Source of the DNA: Gammaproteobacteria bacterium
Lineage (GTDB): Bacteria; Pseudomonadota; Gammaproteobacteria; Cardiobacteriales; Wohlfahrtiimonadaceae
NCBI GenBank assembly: GCA_003864535.1
Contig: BHEQ01000005.1
Location: forward strand, 1 to 27,968
DNA: 27,968 nt
Direction: 5' to 3'
The position numbers and the translations under genes are program-made. The notes under the pieces are model-generated. The model worked only from the letters and a program-made list of their open reading frames with translations. It made no database searches and had not been told where the DNA came from. Each line of letters starts with the position of its first letter. Positions within the stretch are counted from its first letter, which is position 1. Of this stretch, positions 16,121 through 23,623 are shown one piece after another.

Positions 16121-16390
16121 TTAATAATGTGGCGGTAACTCTAAGCCTTGCTCAGGCGAGTTTTCCCCGCTATCACTATATTTAAGCCTTGCAATTAGTT
16201 GCTGCACTTGAGTTTTAAGCTGGGTTATATGATCTTGTTGACTTAAAATAGTCTCATTTAAGCTCTCTAGAGTCAGCTCCTGATAACTAAATTTACTTTC
16301 AATATTCTCCAAACGCTCTACAAAACGATCAATGATAGAGTCTGCATTAAGTTCTGGATTTTTATTTATGGTTTGCATATTTAAATTCAT
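16121..16390 (-). CDS. slyX: SlyX-family protein
   Basis: An 89-residue protein recognised as SlyX by its layout: a short N-terminal tail, a long coiled coil (about 19-70, with FVERLENIESKFSYQELTLE near its start) and the hallmark C-terminal PPHY. SlyX has no established biochemical function; in E. coli it lies near slyD. The start codon has only a weak ribosome site, and Met5 is an alternative. It is divergent from the membrane-protein gene at 16450 and alone on its strand here. Confidence 0.87.
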   Translation of the reverse strand: MNLNMQTINKNPELNADSIIDRFVERLENIESKFSYQELTLESLNETILSQQDHITQLKTQVQQLIARLKYSDSGENSPEQGLELPPHY

Positions 16391-16449
16391 TTAGATATTA
16401 GATAATAGGCATAAATATTACCATAGATTAGTTTTTATAAGAGGTGTAT

Positions 16450-17079
16450 GTGAGTTTTTTATATTTTTTTGATTTGCTTGGAACAATTGTCTTTGCCATT
16501 TCTGGGGTTATTTTAGCTGGTAAAATGCGCATGGATCCATTTGGTGTTTTTGTTCTAGCAACAACAACCGCGATAGGTGGTGGCACGGTGCGCGATGCAA
16601 TCCTTGGTGCAACACCTGTGTTTTGGGTAATTGACCCGACTTATCTTTATGTTATAATTGCTACTTGTATAATCTTTATGATGTTTGTAAAACTTATCTC
16701 CCCATTAAATGAGGCGGTAAAAATCAATAAATTTATTTTACCCGTATTAGATGCCATAGGTTTGGCTGTATTTGTTGGTATCGGGGTCAATAAAGCTTTA
16801 ATATATGGATCTGGGGCTTTAGTTGCAATTGTTATGGGGATTATCACAGGAGTTGGTGGTGGTATTTTGCGGGATGTGCTCGCACGCGAAATTCCTATGA
16901 TCCTCCAAAAAGAAGTCTATGCTACCGCCTGTTTGGCAGGGGCTAGCATTCACATCGTATTTTATAATTTAGGTTTTGGAACAAATGCCTCAATGTTAAT
17001 GGGGATGTTTGTAACTCTATTAATCCGTTTAACTGCAATTGCTTACAATCTTAAATTGCCAACTTTCACCATTAAATAA
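16450..17079 (+). CDS. UPF0126 / TRIC-like membrane protein (YicG/YadS family)
   Basis: A 209-residue inner-membrane protein with seven predicted helices and an internal duplication typical of UPF0126, also called the bacterial TRIC family: GGGTVRDAILG near residues 46-56 and GGGILRDVL in the second half. Bacterial TRIC homologues form trimeric cation channels, and some family members have been linked to glycine transport; the substrate here is unknown. I start at GTG 16450 because GAGG at 16441-16444 sits five bases before it. A GTG two codons earlier overlaps that ribosome site, and an ATG at 16448 is followed at once by a stop. hemW begins 9 bases downstream, so the two are probably one transcript. 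Confidence 0.87.
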   Translation: MSFLYFFDLLGTIVFAISGVILAGKMRMDPFGVFVLATTTAIGGGTVRDAILGATPVFWVIDPTYLYVIIATCIIFMMFVKLISPLNEAVKINKFILPVLDAIGLAVFVGIGVNKALIYGSGALVAIVMGIITGVGGGILRDVLAREIPMILQKEVYATACLAGASIHIVFYNLGFGTNASMLMGMFVTLLIRLTAIAYNLKLPTFTIK

Positions 17080-17088
17080 AGCATAATT

Positions 17089-18243
17089 ATGATCCCACTT
17101 AGTCTTTACATTCATTTTCCTTGGTGCGTCCAAAAATGTCCTTATTGTGATTTTAATTCACATAAACAAAAAGAAAATATTTTAGAGCAAGATCTTGATC
17201 AGAAAAACTATATAGATGCATTAATTAAAGATGTCGAACTAATTTTACCCTATGTTTGGGGACGCCGTATTTCGAGTATATTTATCGGTGGTGGCACCCC
17301 AAGTTTACTTAAACCAAGTCAGCTTGAGTCTTTATTATCCCAAATACGGGCGCGGCTCCAAATCTTGCCTAATGCTGAGATTACTCTTGAGGCAAATCCT
17401 GGCAGTGCTGATCAAGCAAACTTTAATGCTTATCGTCAACTTGGAATCAATCGCTTATCAATTGGTGTGCAAAGTTTTAATAATCAACATTTAAAAACAT
17501 TGGGGCGTATTCATCAAGCAGATGAAGCTAAAAATGCTTTTGAAATGGCACGTAATGCAGGATTTGAACAAATAAACTTAGATATTATGTTTGGTTTACC
17601 CAATCAAACAATTGCGGAAGGATTACAAGATTTAGAGCAAGCAATTGCTTTAAATCCAAATCATATTTCTTATTATCAATTAAGCTTAGAGCCAAATACT
17701 TACTTTCATCGTTATCCACCTATATTACCCCATGATGAGCTTATTGAAGAGTTGCAAATTCAAGGACAGGCATTATTGCATAACGCAGCTTATAAGCAAT
17801 ATGAAGTATCAGCTTTTGCGCAAGCTAAGAGTGAATGCCTGCATAACCGTAATTACTGGGAATTTGGGGATTATATTGGCATAGGCGCGGGTGCTCATGG
17901 CAAAATCACGATGAGTAATGAGCAGAAAATTTATCGCACGAGCCTTAAAAAGCATCCGCGCAGCTATCTTGAGCTTGCTGGAACTATGGATTGCTTTGAT
18001 GAATTTAAATGTGTTGATGCAAAAGAATTACCTTTTGAGTTTATGCTTAATGTTTTGCGTTTAAAAAATGGCGTTCCTAAGCAATATTTTCAAGAGCGTT
18101 GTTTTCTAGATTTAGCCAGCTTAGATTTAAATCTTAAGAAACTAGAAAGTAGAGGTTTGTTGCAAACGCACAATACGCATTTGTGCGCAACGAACCGAGG
18201 GTTTCTATTTTTAAATCAAGCTATTAGTGAGTTTATAGCCTAA
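17089..18243 (+). CDS. hemW: Radical SAM heme chaperone HemW
   Basis: A 384-residue radical SAM protein. The iron-sulfur cluster motif is Cys13-x3-Cys17-x2-Cys20 in FPWCVQKCPYC. IFIGGGTPS and the LDIMFGLPNQT segment are standard for the HemN/HemW superfamily. It is called HemW and not oxygen-independent coproporphyrinogen oxidase HemN because the protein is short (HemN is about 450 residues), begins directly before the cluster motif, and has the HNRNYWEFGDYIGIGAGAH segment typical of HemW. HemW binds heme and is proposed to deliver it to membrane respiratory proteins. The ribosome site is weak. It converges with mlaA, whose stop is 25 bases away. Confidence 0.93.
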   Translation: MIPLSLYIHFPWCVQKCPYCDFNSHKQKENILEQDLDQKNYIDALIKDVELILPYVWGRRISSIFIGGGTPSLLKPSQLESLLSQIRARLQILPNAEITLEANPGSADQANFNAYRQLGINRLSIGVQSFNNQHLKTLGRIHQADEAKNAFEMARNAGFEQINLDIMFGLPNQTIAEGLQDLEQAIALNPNHISYYQLSLEPNTYFHRYPPILPHDELIEELQIQGQALLHNAAYKQYEVSAFAQAKSECLHNRNYWEFGDYIGIGAGAHGKITMSNEQKIYRTSLKKHPRSYLELAGTMDCFDEFKCVDAKELPFEFMLNVLRLKNGVPKQYFQERCFLDLASLDLNLKKLESRGLLQTHNTHLCATNRGFLFLNQAISEFIA

Positions 18244-18268
18244 ACTAAAGTTAATGGATGTGACCTAA

Positions 18269-19012
18269 TTACTTATCGCCGCCACTTTCATTTAAAATAT
18301 CTGATAAAGAGGGTGAATCTACCTCTTCAATAAGTCCAGCTTTGCTAAGTTGATTCTTCCTATATTGCATATAAGATTCACGTTGAAAAATATAATTATC
18401 AAAAGATGCTTCACCAGCGATTTTATCTACATTTAATAATCTAGAGCGAGCTTCAATAAGGCGTACACCCCAATTTATATTTCTAAGCTTGGCATCTTTA
18501 ATGTAATAGCTTGAAGGTATAAGTACCGCATCACCCACGCGCCCAATTCCATCTCGAACAGTTGCAGGTCCAAGTAAAGGTACAACTAAGAATTCACTAT
18601 TTTCCCATCCATAAAAGGCGAGAGTCATTCCAACATCGTTAGCATGTTCTTTGGGTAAGCCAAAAGGTTTGGTTAAGTCGAGTAATCCAAATAATCCAAA
18701 AGTTGAATTAAAGACAAATCTGCTTGCAGTTTCTGCAGCTTTTTCAAATTTAAATTGGGCTAAATCGTTTAGAAAAATAGGTACTTGGTTAACATTGCTG
18801 ATTAAATTACTAACTCCTTGTTGGGCAATGTTAGGGGTTACCTTAACATAGCCTTGTGCAAGTGGTTTTAAAATAGCCTTATCAATTCCATCATTTATTT
18901 TATATGAAACGCGATTAAAAGATTCATAAGGATCATCTGGGTTTTTCTCATAATTAGCACAGCTAGTTAGTAATAACATAGTTGGTAAGATTGGGTAAAA
19001 ATATTTATTCAT
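18269..19012 (-). CDS. mlaA: Outer-membrane lipoprotein MlaA (VacJ)
   Basis: A 247-residue lipoprotein that removes mislocalised phospholipids from the outer leaflet of the outer membrane and passes them to the MlaC/MlaFEDB transport route. A lipobox LTSC gives lipidated Cys18. Family motifs are DPYESFNRVSYKIND (27-41), NSTFGLFGLLDLTKPFGLP (102-120) and PLLGPATVRDGIG. Length is typical (E. coli 251). No other mla gene is in the window. A family-B element lies only 20 bases before the ATG and separates the gene from upstream sequence, so its promoter is either inside or beyond that element. The short leader AGGCTCTT holds a modest ribosome site. Confidence 0.95.
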   Translation of the reverse strand: MNKYFYPILPTMLLLTSCANYEKNPDDPYESFNRVSYKINDGIDKAILKPLAQGYVKVTPNIAQQGVSNLISNVNQVPIFLNDLAQFKFEKAAETASRFVFNSTFGLFGLLDLTKPFGLPKEHANDVGMTLAFYGWENSEFLVVPLLGPATVRDGIGRVGDAVLIPSSYYIKDAKLRNINWGVRLIEARSRLLNVDKIAGEASFDNYIFQRESYMQYRKNQLSKAGLIEEVDSPSLSDILNESGGDK

Positions 19013-19032
19013 AAGAGCCTAGGTGTATGGAT

Positions 19033-19151
19033 CAAGTCCATTAAGTTAAGTCCTTCCCCCTAAATCCCCGAAGCTTTGGGGACTTTTACAGCTCCTCCCC
19101 TGCTAAGGGGAGGTTGGGAGGGGCTTTTAAAATCTTAACTTAATGGCGTTG
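19033..19151. mobile_element. Family B miniature element flanked by a 12-bp direct repeat
   Basis: Inverted ends CAAGTCCATTAAGTTAAG and CTTAACTTAATGGCGTTG match at 16 of 18 positions. Inside are two hairpins, CCCC-GAAGCTTT-GGGG and CTCCCC-TGCTAA-GGGGAG. The 119-bp unit is bounded by a perfect direct repeat AGGTGTATGGAT at 19021-19032 and 19152-19163, as expected for target-site duplication. It is too small to code for a transposase, so it would have to be mobilised by one encoded elsewhere. Confidence 0.82.
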
Positions 19152-19361
19152 AGGTGTATGGATAGCAACATGCTAAAAATATGAGAATAATTTTAAATAA
19201 GATTAGTTTATATTGTAAATGAAAAATATATAATACTCTAGGATATGTATCTGTTATTAATAAAATGAATTTAAATTTATTTAAATTAACTCAGATGCAT
19301 TTAACGCTAAGTCGTGACAGAGACGCTTAAATAGCTCCTTATAACGATAATTATGCAGTTA
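19152..19361. other. AT-rich gap between the family-B element and the MoeB-like gene
   Basis: No gene was seen. It begins with the right copy of the 12-bp direct repeat and then is strongly AT-rich. Before the insertion it was probably the promoter region of mlaA on the minus strand. No clear terminator for the leftward moeB-like gene was found near 19340-19361. Confidence 0.45.
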
Positions 19362-20138
19362 TTATTTACATATTTTGCAGGCTTTATTTTTATTAAAATT
19401 TATTAATTGCCAATCACCTTGTAAGGCATTATAGATTTTAAGTACGCCAAACTGAGCGATGCTGAGATTTAAAATTATCTTAAGTGCTTCTTGCGCTTGT
19501 GTCGCCCCAATGATATGGACTAAAGGTGAGAAAACTCCAAATTTAGCGCACTGATCATCTAAATGATCATCTAAGTTTAAGTTAGAGTTTAACTCACTCC
19601 CAAAAACACAGGCATAACACGGTGTATTTTTATCTTTTAAATTAAACACTGATAATTGCCCTTCAAATCCTGAGGCTGATCCTGAAATTAAGATTTTTTG
19701 ATGAGTTACCGCAGCTAAATTCAACGCAAGGCGCGTTTTGAAATTATCCGAACAATCTAAAACTATATCGCATTCTTGCATTAAAATATTTAAATCATCA
19801 ATATCAACATATTTATCAATCGCAGTAATCTTAATAAGAGGATTAATTTTAAGTGTAGCTTTTTTAGCACAGCTAACTTTATATTTACCAATATCATCAG
19901 TATTATATAAAGTCTGACGCTGTAAATTTGATAATTCAATTGTATCGTGATCAATTAAAATAAGTCTGCCAATTCCAGCGGCGGCAAGAATTGGAATAGC
20001 AGCTGATCCAAGCCCGCCACAACCAACTATCAACACACAAGCTTGATTTAAGCGCACTTGCCCATCTATTCCAATCTCATCTAATAAGATGTGACGTGAG
20101 TAGCGCAAGAGCGCCTGATCATTTAGCAGTTTATTCAT
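19362..20138 (-). CDS. ThiF/MoeB/HesA-family adenylyltransferase
   Basis: A 258-residue E1-like enzyme that adenylates the C-terminal glycine of a ubiquitin-like sulfur carrier (MoaD or ThiS). The nucleotide-binding loop is CGGLGS (40-45), with Asp63, Asp65, NLQRQ (71-75), Lys87 and DCSDNF (128-133). A structural zinc site is formed by Cys174/Cys177 (CYAC) and Cys254/Cys257 (CKIC). The tail SPLVHIIGATQAQEALK is typical of MoeB. Length suits MoeB (249) and ThiF (251); neither can be chosen, because no molybdopterin or thiamine genes are near. It starts directly after the ppiA stop and is the last gene of the minus-strand train. Confidence 0.87.
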   Translation of the reverse strand: MNKLLNDQALLRYSRHILLDEIGIDGQVRLNQACVLIVGCGGLGSAAIPILAAAGIGRLILIDHDTIELSNLQRQTLYNTDDIGKYKVSCAKKATLKINPLIKITAIDKYVDIDDLNILMQECDIVLDCSDNFKTRLALNLAAVTHQKILISGSASGFEGQLSVFNLKDKNTPCYACVFGSELNSNLNLDDHLDDQCAKFGVFSPLVHIIGATQAQEALKIILNLSIAQFGVLKIYNALQGDWQLINFNKNKACKICK

Positions 20139-20804
20139 TTAGTATAGAATTTTATCAGTATTGCTAGAATCAGCTGATGTTTCTTCTTGAGTTGCTTCAT
20201 TAATGTGATTAGAGGGCATATCATCAACCTCATCGTGGAGGATAGTTATTTTTCTGATAATCACTTGAGTAATAGGTACATCTTGATGCCCATCTTGGTT
20301 GCTTGTATTAAGATTTTCAATGGTTGTAATAACATCCATGCCTTCGATTACTTTTCCAAAAACAGTATAGCCATAACCTTCTGAATTAGCAGCAGTATAA
20401 TTTAGGAATTCATTATCTTTAGTATTAATAAAAAATTGATTTGTGGCAGAGTTAGGGTTCCCAGTGCGTGCCATTGCAATCGTCCCAAGATCATTTTTTA
20501 AACCATTCATAGATTCAATTTTGATAGGGGCAAGCGTTGTTTTTTGAACCATATTTGGGCTAAAACCACCACCTTGAATCATAAATCCCTTAATTACGCG
20601 ATGAAAAATAGTATCCTCATAATGTCCATTTTCAGCATATTCAAGAAAGTTTTTTACGGTGATTGGTGCTTCTTTATCGGCTAATTCAATTAAAATATTT
20701 CCATAATTTGTATTAATTTCAACGGTAGGTTTAGCACTTGCAATAGTTAAAGCTAGAGCTGTAACAGAGCTTAAAAAAACAATACGTGTAAGAGCTTTGT
20801 ACAT
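20139..20804 (-). CDS. ppiA: Periplasmic cyclophilin-type peptidyl-prolyl isomerase
   Basis: A 221-residue cyclophilin that catalyses proline isomerisation in folding proteins. The signal peptide ends near IASA (residue 24), so it is exported. Catalytic and binding positions are seen in FHRVIKGFMIQGGG (67-80, with Arg69) and MARTGNPNSATNQFFI (111-126). The PpiA subgroup fits better than the cytoplasmic PpiB because of the signal. After the fold, about residues 195-221 form a hydrophilic tail rich in Glu, Ser, Thr and Asn (EATQEETSADSSNTDK) not expected in E. coli PpiA. It lies 21 bases after ntrY and touches the MoeB-like gene. A link to signalling by NtrY is possible but only by position. 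Confidence 0.9.
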   Translation of the reverse strand: MYKALTRIVFLSSVTALALTIASAKPTVEINTNYGNILIELADKEAPITVKNFLEYAENGHYEDTIFHRVIKGFMIQGGGFSPNMVQKTTLAPIKIESMNGLKNDLGTIAMARTGNPNSATNQFFINTKDNEFLNYTAANSEGYGYTVFGKVIEGMDVITTIENLNTSNQDGHQDVPITQVIIRKITILHDEVDDMPSNHINEATQEETSADSSNTDKILY

Positions 20805-20825
20805 AATAATATCCTTATATAATAA

Positions 20826-23054
20826 TCAATGAGTTGAGTGGAAATTGCTTGGAGAAAGTTTATTTGAAGATAAATTTACTGGAGATAAATGGGTTGGAGA
20901 TAAATTGCTTGGAGAAAAATTGTTTGGTGCAAGAGGTAAGTAAATAGTAATTAATGCGCCTAACTTAGGTTCACTTTTAATGCTAATTGTACCAGAATGC
21001 TCTTCAACTATTTTACGTACAATTGCAAGACCAAGACCTGATCCTTTGGGTTTGCTACTTACATAAGGCTCAAAGGCATTTTCAATAATTTCTGAGGCAA
21101 AGCCTATACCTGTATCTTTTATAATTAAAATAACATTCTGATTTTCTAGTGAAGATACTGTACTTATTTCAATATCTCCATGATTAAGACTACAAGCCTC
21201 AAGCGCATTTTTGACTAAATTATGCATAAGTTGACGCATGCGTCCTTCATCCATAATAATTTCATCAGGTTTAGCATCTAAATGAAGAGCGATTGGCGTT
21301 CCTGATTCTCGATACAAATACATAACATCGCGTAATAATCTATTTAGTGGCATTTTATTTAAATTTAACTTAGGTGGGCGTGCATATTGGCTAAAAGCAT
21401 AAACCATTTCTTTCATGGCAGCAACTTGAGCAATAATTGTTTGAGTTGATTTTTCTAGTAACTGTTGATCTTTTTCATTAAGAGAATTTCTTAATTTAAT
21501 TTGGATGCGTTCAGCTGATAATTGAATTGGAGTGAGTGGATTTTTAATCTCATGCGCTAGCCGCCGCGCAACCTCGCCCCAAGCAGCTTCTCTTTCTGTC
21601 GCTATAACTTGAGTGATATCATCAAAAACAACAACTAAACCTCCATTTAAACCAAGCTGCCCTTTTTTAGTTGCACCGCGAATAGATAAAATATGGCGTT
21701 GCCCCCCTATAAAACTGGTAATTTCAGTCCGCCAATCATCAACAGTCTCGCTTAAGTATTTGGCGATAGTCTCGCTTATAATTTGTATATGTTCATGATG
21801 ATCTGATTTATATACATTAATTCCGATTAAATCTTCTGAATTTAAATCTAAAATATTCGCCGCCGCTTGATTAAATGTCCTTAGATTTCCTGATAAATCA
21901 AAAACCAATACCCCTGATGAGAGCTTGGTTAAAATAGATTCTAAATAAGCACGCTGCGCTTCTAATAATTGAGAGGATTCAGATGTTTCATCACGAGCTT
22001 TAGAAAGTCTTGCGATCATTTCATTAAAGGAATTTGTCAGCTGCCCAAACTCATCATCAGCTTTAGTTTTTAATTTTTGCTCGTAGTTTCCAGCTGAGAC
22101 CTCTAAAATTGCCAAAGATAAAGTTCTTAACGGTTTAATCAAGCCAATTGAGGCAAAAAAAGCACCACCAAAGCAAAGGAGTAATGCCAATAATAATACC
22201 ATCGTTAAAATCATAATAAAGCTAATCCGTAATGGTCCTTTTAGGGTTTTAAATTGCTTATATTGATTGAGTGCTTGTTGAGTTGATTCGCTTAAATTTG
22301 AATATTGTGTGGGAATGTCAAAAATAGCTTGTAAAATACGCTGTTTATTATCAAAAGATAAGACTACACGTACTTGTAAACTATCATAAATAGGCTCTAG
22401 ACGTACATATTCAAAGCCTTGTTTCGCGGTTAGAATAATCGCAGGGTTTGGAATATCAGGAAATGATTTCGTCAAATCTTGTTGACTTGTGGCAATTATT
22501 TTTGAGTTATGTGAAAAAACAGTAAGTTCTTTCGCATTTATTTGAGCTCTTAGTGTTTCAAGGTGAAAAGGAATAGATTCATCATTGCTGCGATTAATAT
22601 TATCAGAGACACGCTGAGCAAGGCGTAAGGCATCCAATAGTCGTGTATCTAAGGCTATTTTTGAAAGAGATAGCGCATCTTCAAAACCTTTTTCAAGGCT
22701 TTCATCAAACCAATTATCAATCCCACGTGTTATTGCATTAACGCTAAAAACAAAGAGTAACATTAAAGGTAAAATAGATAATGCGCTAAATAATAAAACC
22801 AGCCGCGCGGTTAATCGAGCTCCTGGAAGCTTGTTTTTAATCCCTTTAAGTAGTAGAGCTAAGTAATAAGCAACTAGTGCTAATAGCAATAATAATAATA
22901 TAATTGCGCTAAGGAGTAGATATAAATAAATAGACTTATAAATTACCGCACTTTCTAGAGCAATTGTCATCAAGGCTAATACTGCAACTAAGCTTATTGT
23001 TAAAATTACCAAAGGCCACAGGCGCGAGAGCTTAAACCACTTGAATATTTTCAT
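20826..23054 (-). CDS. ntrY: NtrY-like membrane sensor histidine kinase
   Basis: A 742-residue kinase. N-terminal hydrophobic segments (about 13-70 and 84-108) precede a periplasmic or extracytoplasmic region, another membrane segment (about 276-305), a HAMP domain (about 297-350), a PAS domain (about 368-488), a HisKA domain with phospho-acceptor His501 in ARRLAHEIKNPLTPIQLSAE, and an ATPase domain with LMHNLVKNALEA, DTGIGF and KGSGLGLAIV. This is the NtrY layout. The start at 23054 makes an ATGA overlap with the previous gene and has GGGAG 8 bases upstream, so it is preferred to the ATG at 23078. The last 30 residues are a pentapeptide repeat. No response regulator (NtrX) follows; ppiA does. 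Confidence 0.88.
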   Translation of the reverse strand: MKIFKWFKLSRLWPLVILTISLVAVLALMTIALESAVIYKSIYLYLLLSAIILLLLLLALVAYYLALLLKGIKNKLPGARLTARLVLLFSALSILPLMLLFVFSVNAITRGIDNWFDESLEKGFEDALSLSKIALDTRLLDALRLAQRVSDNINRSNDESIPFHLETLRAQINAKELTVFSHNSKIIATSQQDLTKSFPDIPNPAIILTAKQGFEYVRLEPIYDSLQVRVVLSFDNKQRILQAIFDIPTQYSNLSESTQQALNQYKQFKTLKGPLRISFIMILTMVLLLALLLCFGGAFFASIGLIKPLRTLSLAILEVSAGNYEQKLKTKADDEFGQLTNSFNEMIARLSKARDETSESSQLLEAQRAYLESILTKLSSGVLVFDLSGNLRTFNQAAANILDLNSEDLIGINVYKSDHHEHIQIISETIAKYLSETVDDWRTEITSFIGGQRHILSIRGATKKGQLGLNGGLVVVFDDITQVIATEREAAWGEVARRLAHEIKNPLTPIQLSAERIQIKLRNSLNEKDQQLLEKSTQTIIAQVAAMKEMVYAFSQYARPPKLNLNKMPLNRLLRDVMYLYRESGTPIALHLDAKPDEIIMDEGRMRQLMHNLVKNALEACSLNHGDIEISTVSSLENQNVILIIKDTGIGFASEIIENAFEPYVSSKPKGSGLGLAIVRKIVEEHSGTISIKSEPKLGALITIYLPLAPNNFSPSNLSPTHLSPVNLSSNKLSPSNFHSTH
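20832..20921 (-). repeat. In-frame 15-bp tandem repeat at the NtrY C terminus, six units
   Basis: Six units encode NFSPS, NLSPT, HLSPV, NLSSN, KLSPS and NFHST directly after the ATPase domain. The plus-strand unit is like GGAGATAAATTGCTT. Period and frame match the array in the antiporter subunit, although the encoded residues differ. It gives the kinase a Ser/Pro/Asn-rich tail. Confidence 0.83.
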
Positions 23055-23623
23055 AATAAAATCTCCCAAGATGTCCATGGTGTGCTTAAAGACCAGTCTT
23101 TAGAGAAGTAAGCTGGGATTAACATAGGGGTTGGCAGAGAATTGATATCTAAACCTAATTTGATTAAACCAAGATACTTAAGTTTAGGTATTTTAGGCTG
23201 GATAAGACCTGCTGAGCCAATAGGTATATTGCTTATATTACTCATAAAATCAAGAGCTAAACTTAAGTTTGGGAAGCTTTTTACCATGTTTATATTCGTG
23301 TAAGTAATAAGATATTGATTAGAAAGAGTATGATAGGAAAGTTCAAATTTGCGTATATTTTCATCAAGGATTTCATTAAAAAAATAGAGTCTTTCGCGTT
23401 TAAATACCGTTTCTAGGGCAAATGTAAGTGGAATTCCATTTCTTAAAATTTCGATTTGGGTTTGGTTAAGAATAATTTTTGCATTTAAATCTAAATATAG
23501 TTGATCTTCAAGCATATACGGCGCAATAGAGATTATGTCTATATAAGCTTGCTTATTTTGGTTCTCAGCAAAGCTTATGGTTGATATAGATAGGATTAAT
23601 AATATGCTTAATAATCTAGTCAT
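23051..23623 (-). CDS. DUF4390-domain protein
   Basis: A 190-residue exported protein with a signal peptide (MTRLLSILLILSISTISFA). It is recognised as DUF4390 by its arrangement, GIPLTFALETVFKRER, the YHTLSNQYLITYTN strand pair, and an ending LDINSLPTPMLIPAYFSKDW followed by SLSTPWTSWEILL. The function is unknown; the family typically lies between rsmB and ntrY in beta- and gammaproteobacteria, and it is directly upstream of ntrY here too. The ATG at 23623 overlaps the dnaE stop by 8 bases and begins a good signal peptide, so it is preferred over an upstream ATG at 23662. The stop overlaps the ntrY start (ATGA), implying coupled translation. It may be a periplasmic partner of the kinase. Confidence 0.85.
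   Translation of the reverse strand: MTRLLSILLILSISTISFAENQNKQAYIDIISIAPYMLEDQLYLDLNAKIILNQTQIEILRNGIPLTFALETVFKRERLYFFNEILDENIRKFELSYHTLSNQYLITYTNINMVKSFPNLSLALDFMSNISNIPIGSAGLIQPKIPKLKYLGLIKLGLDINSLPTPMLIPAYFSKDWSLSTPWTSWEILL

Noticed and set aside
16444..17079. GTG at 16444 as the start of the UPF0126/TRIC-like gene
   Set aside because: It overlaps the GAGG ribosome site itself; the GTG at 16450 is properly spaced from it.
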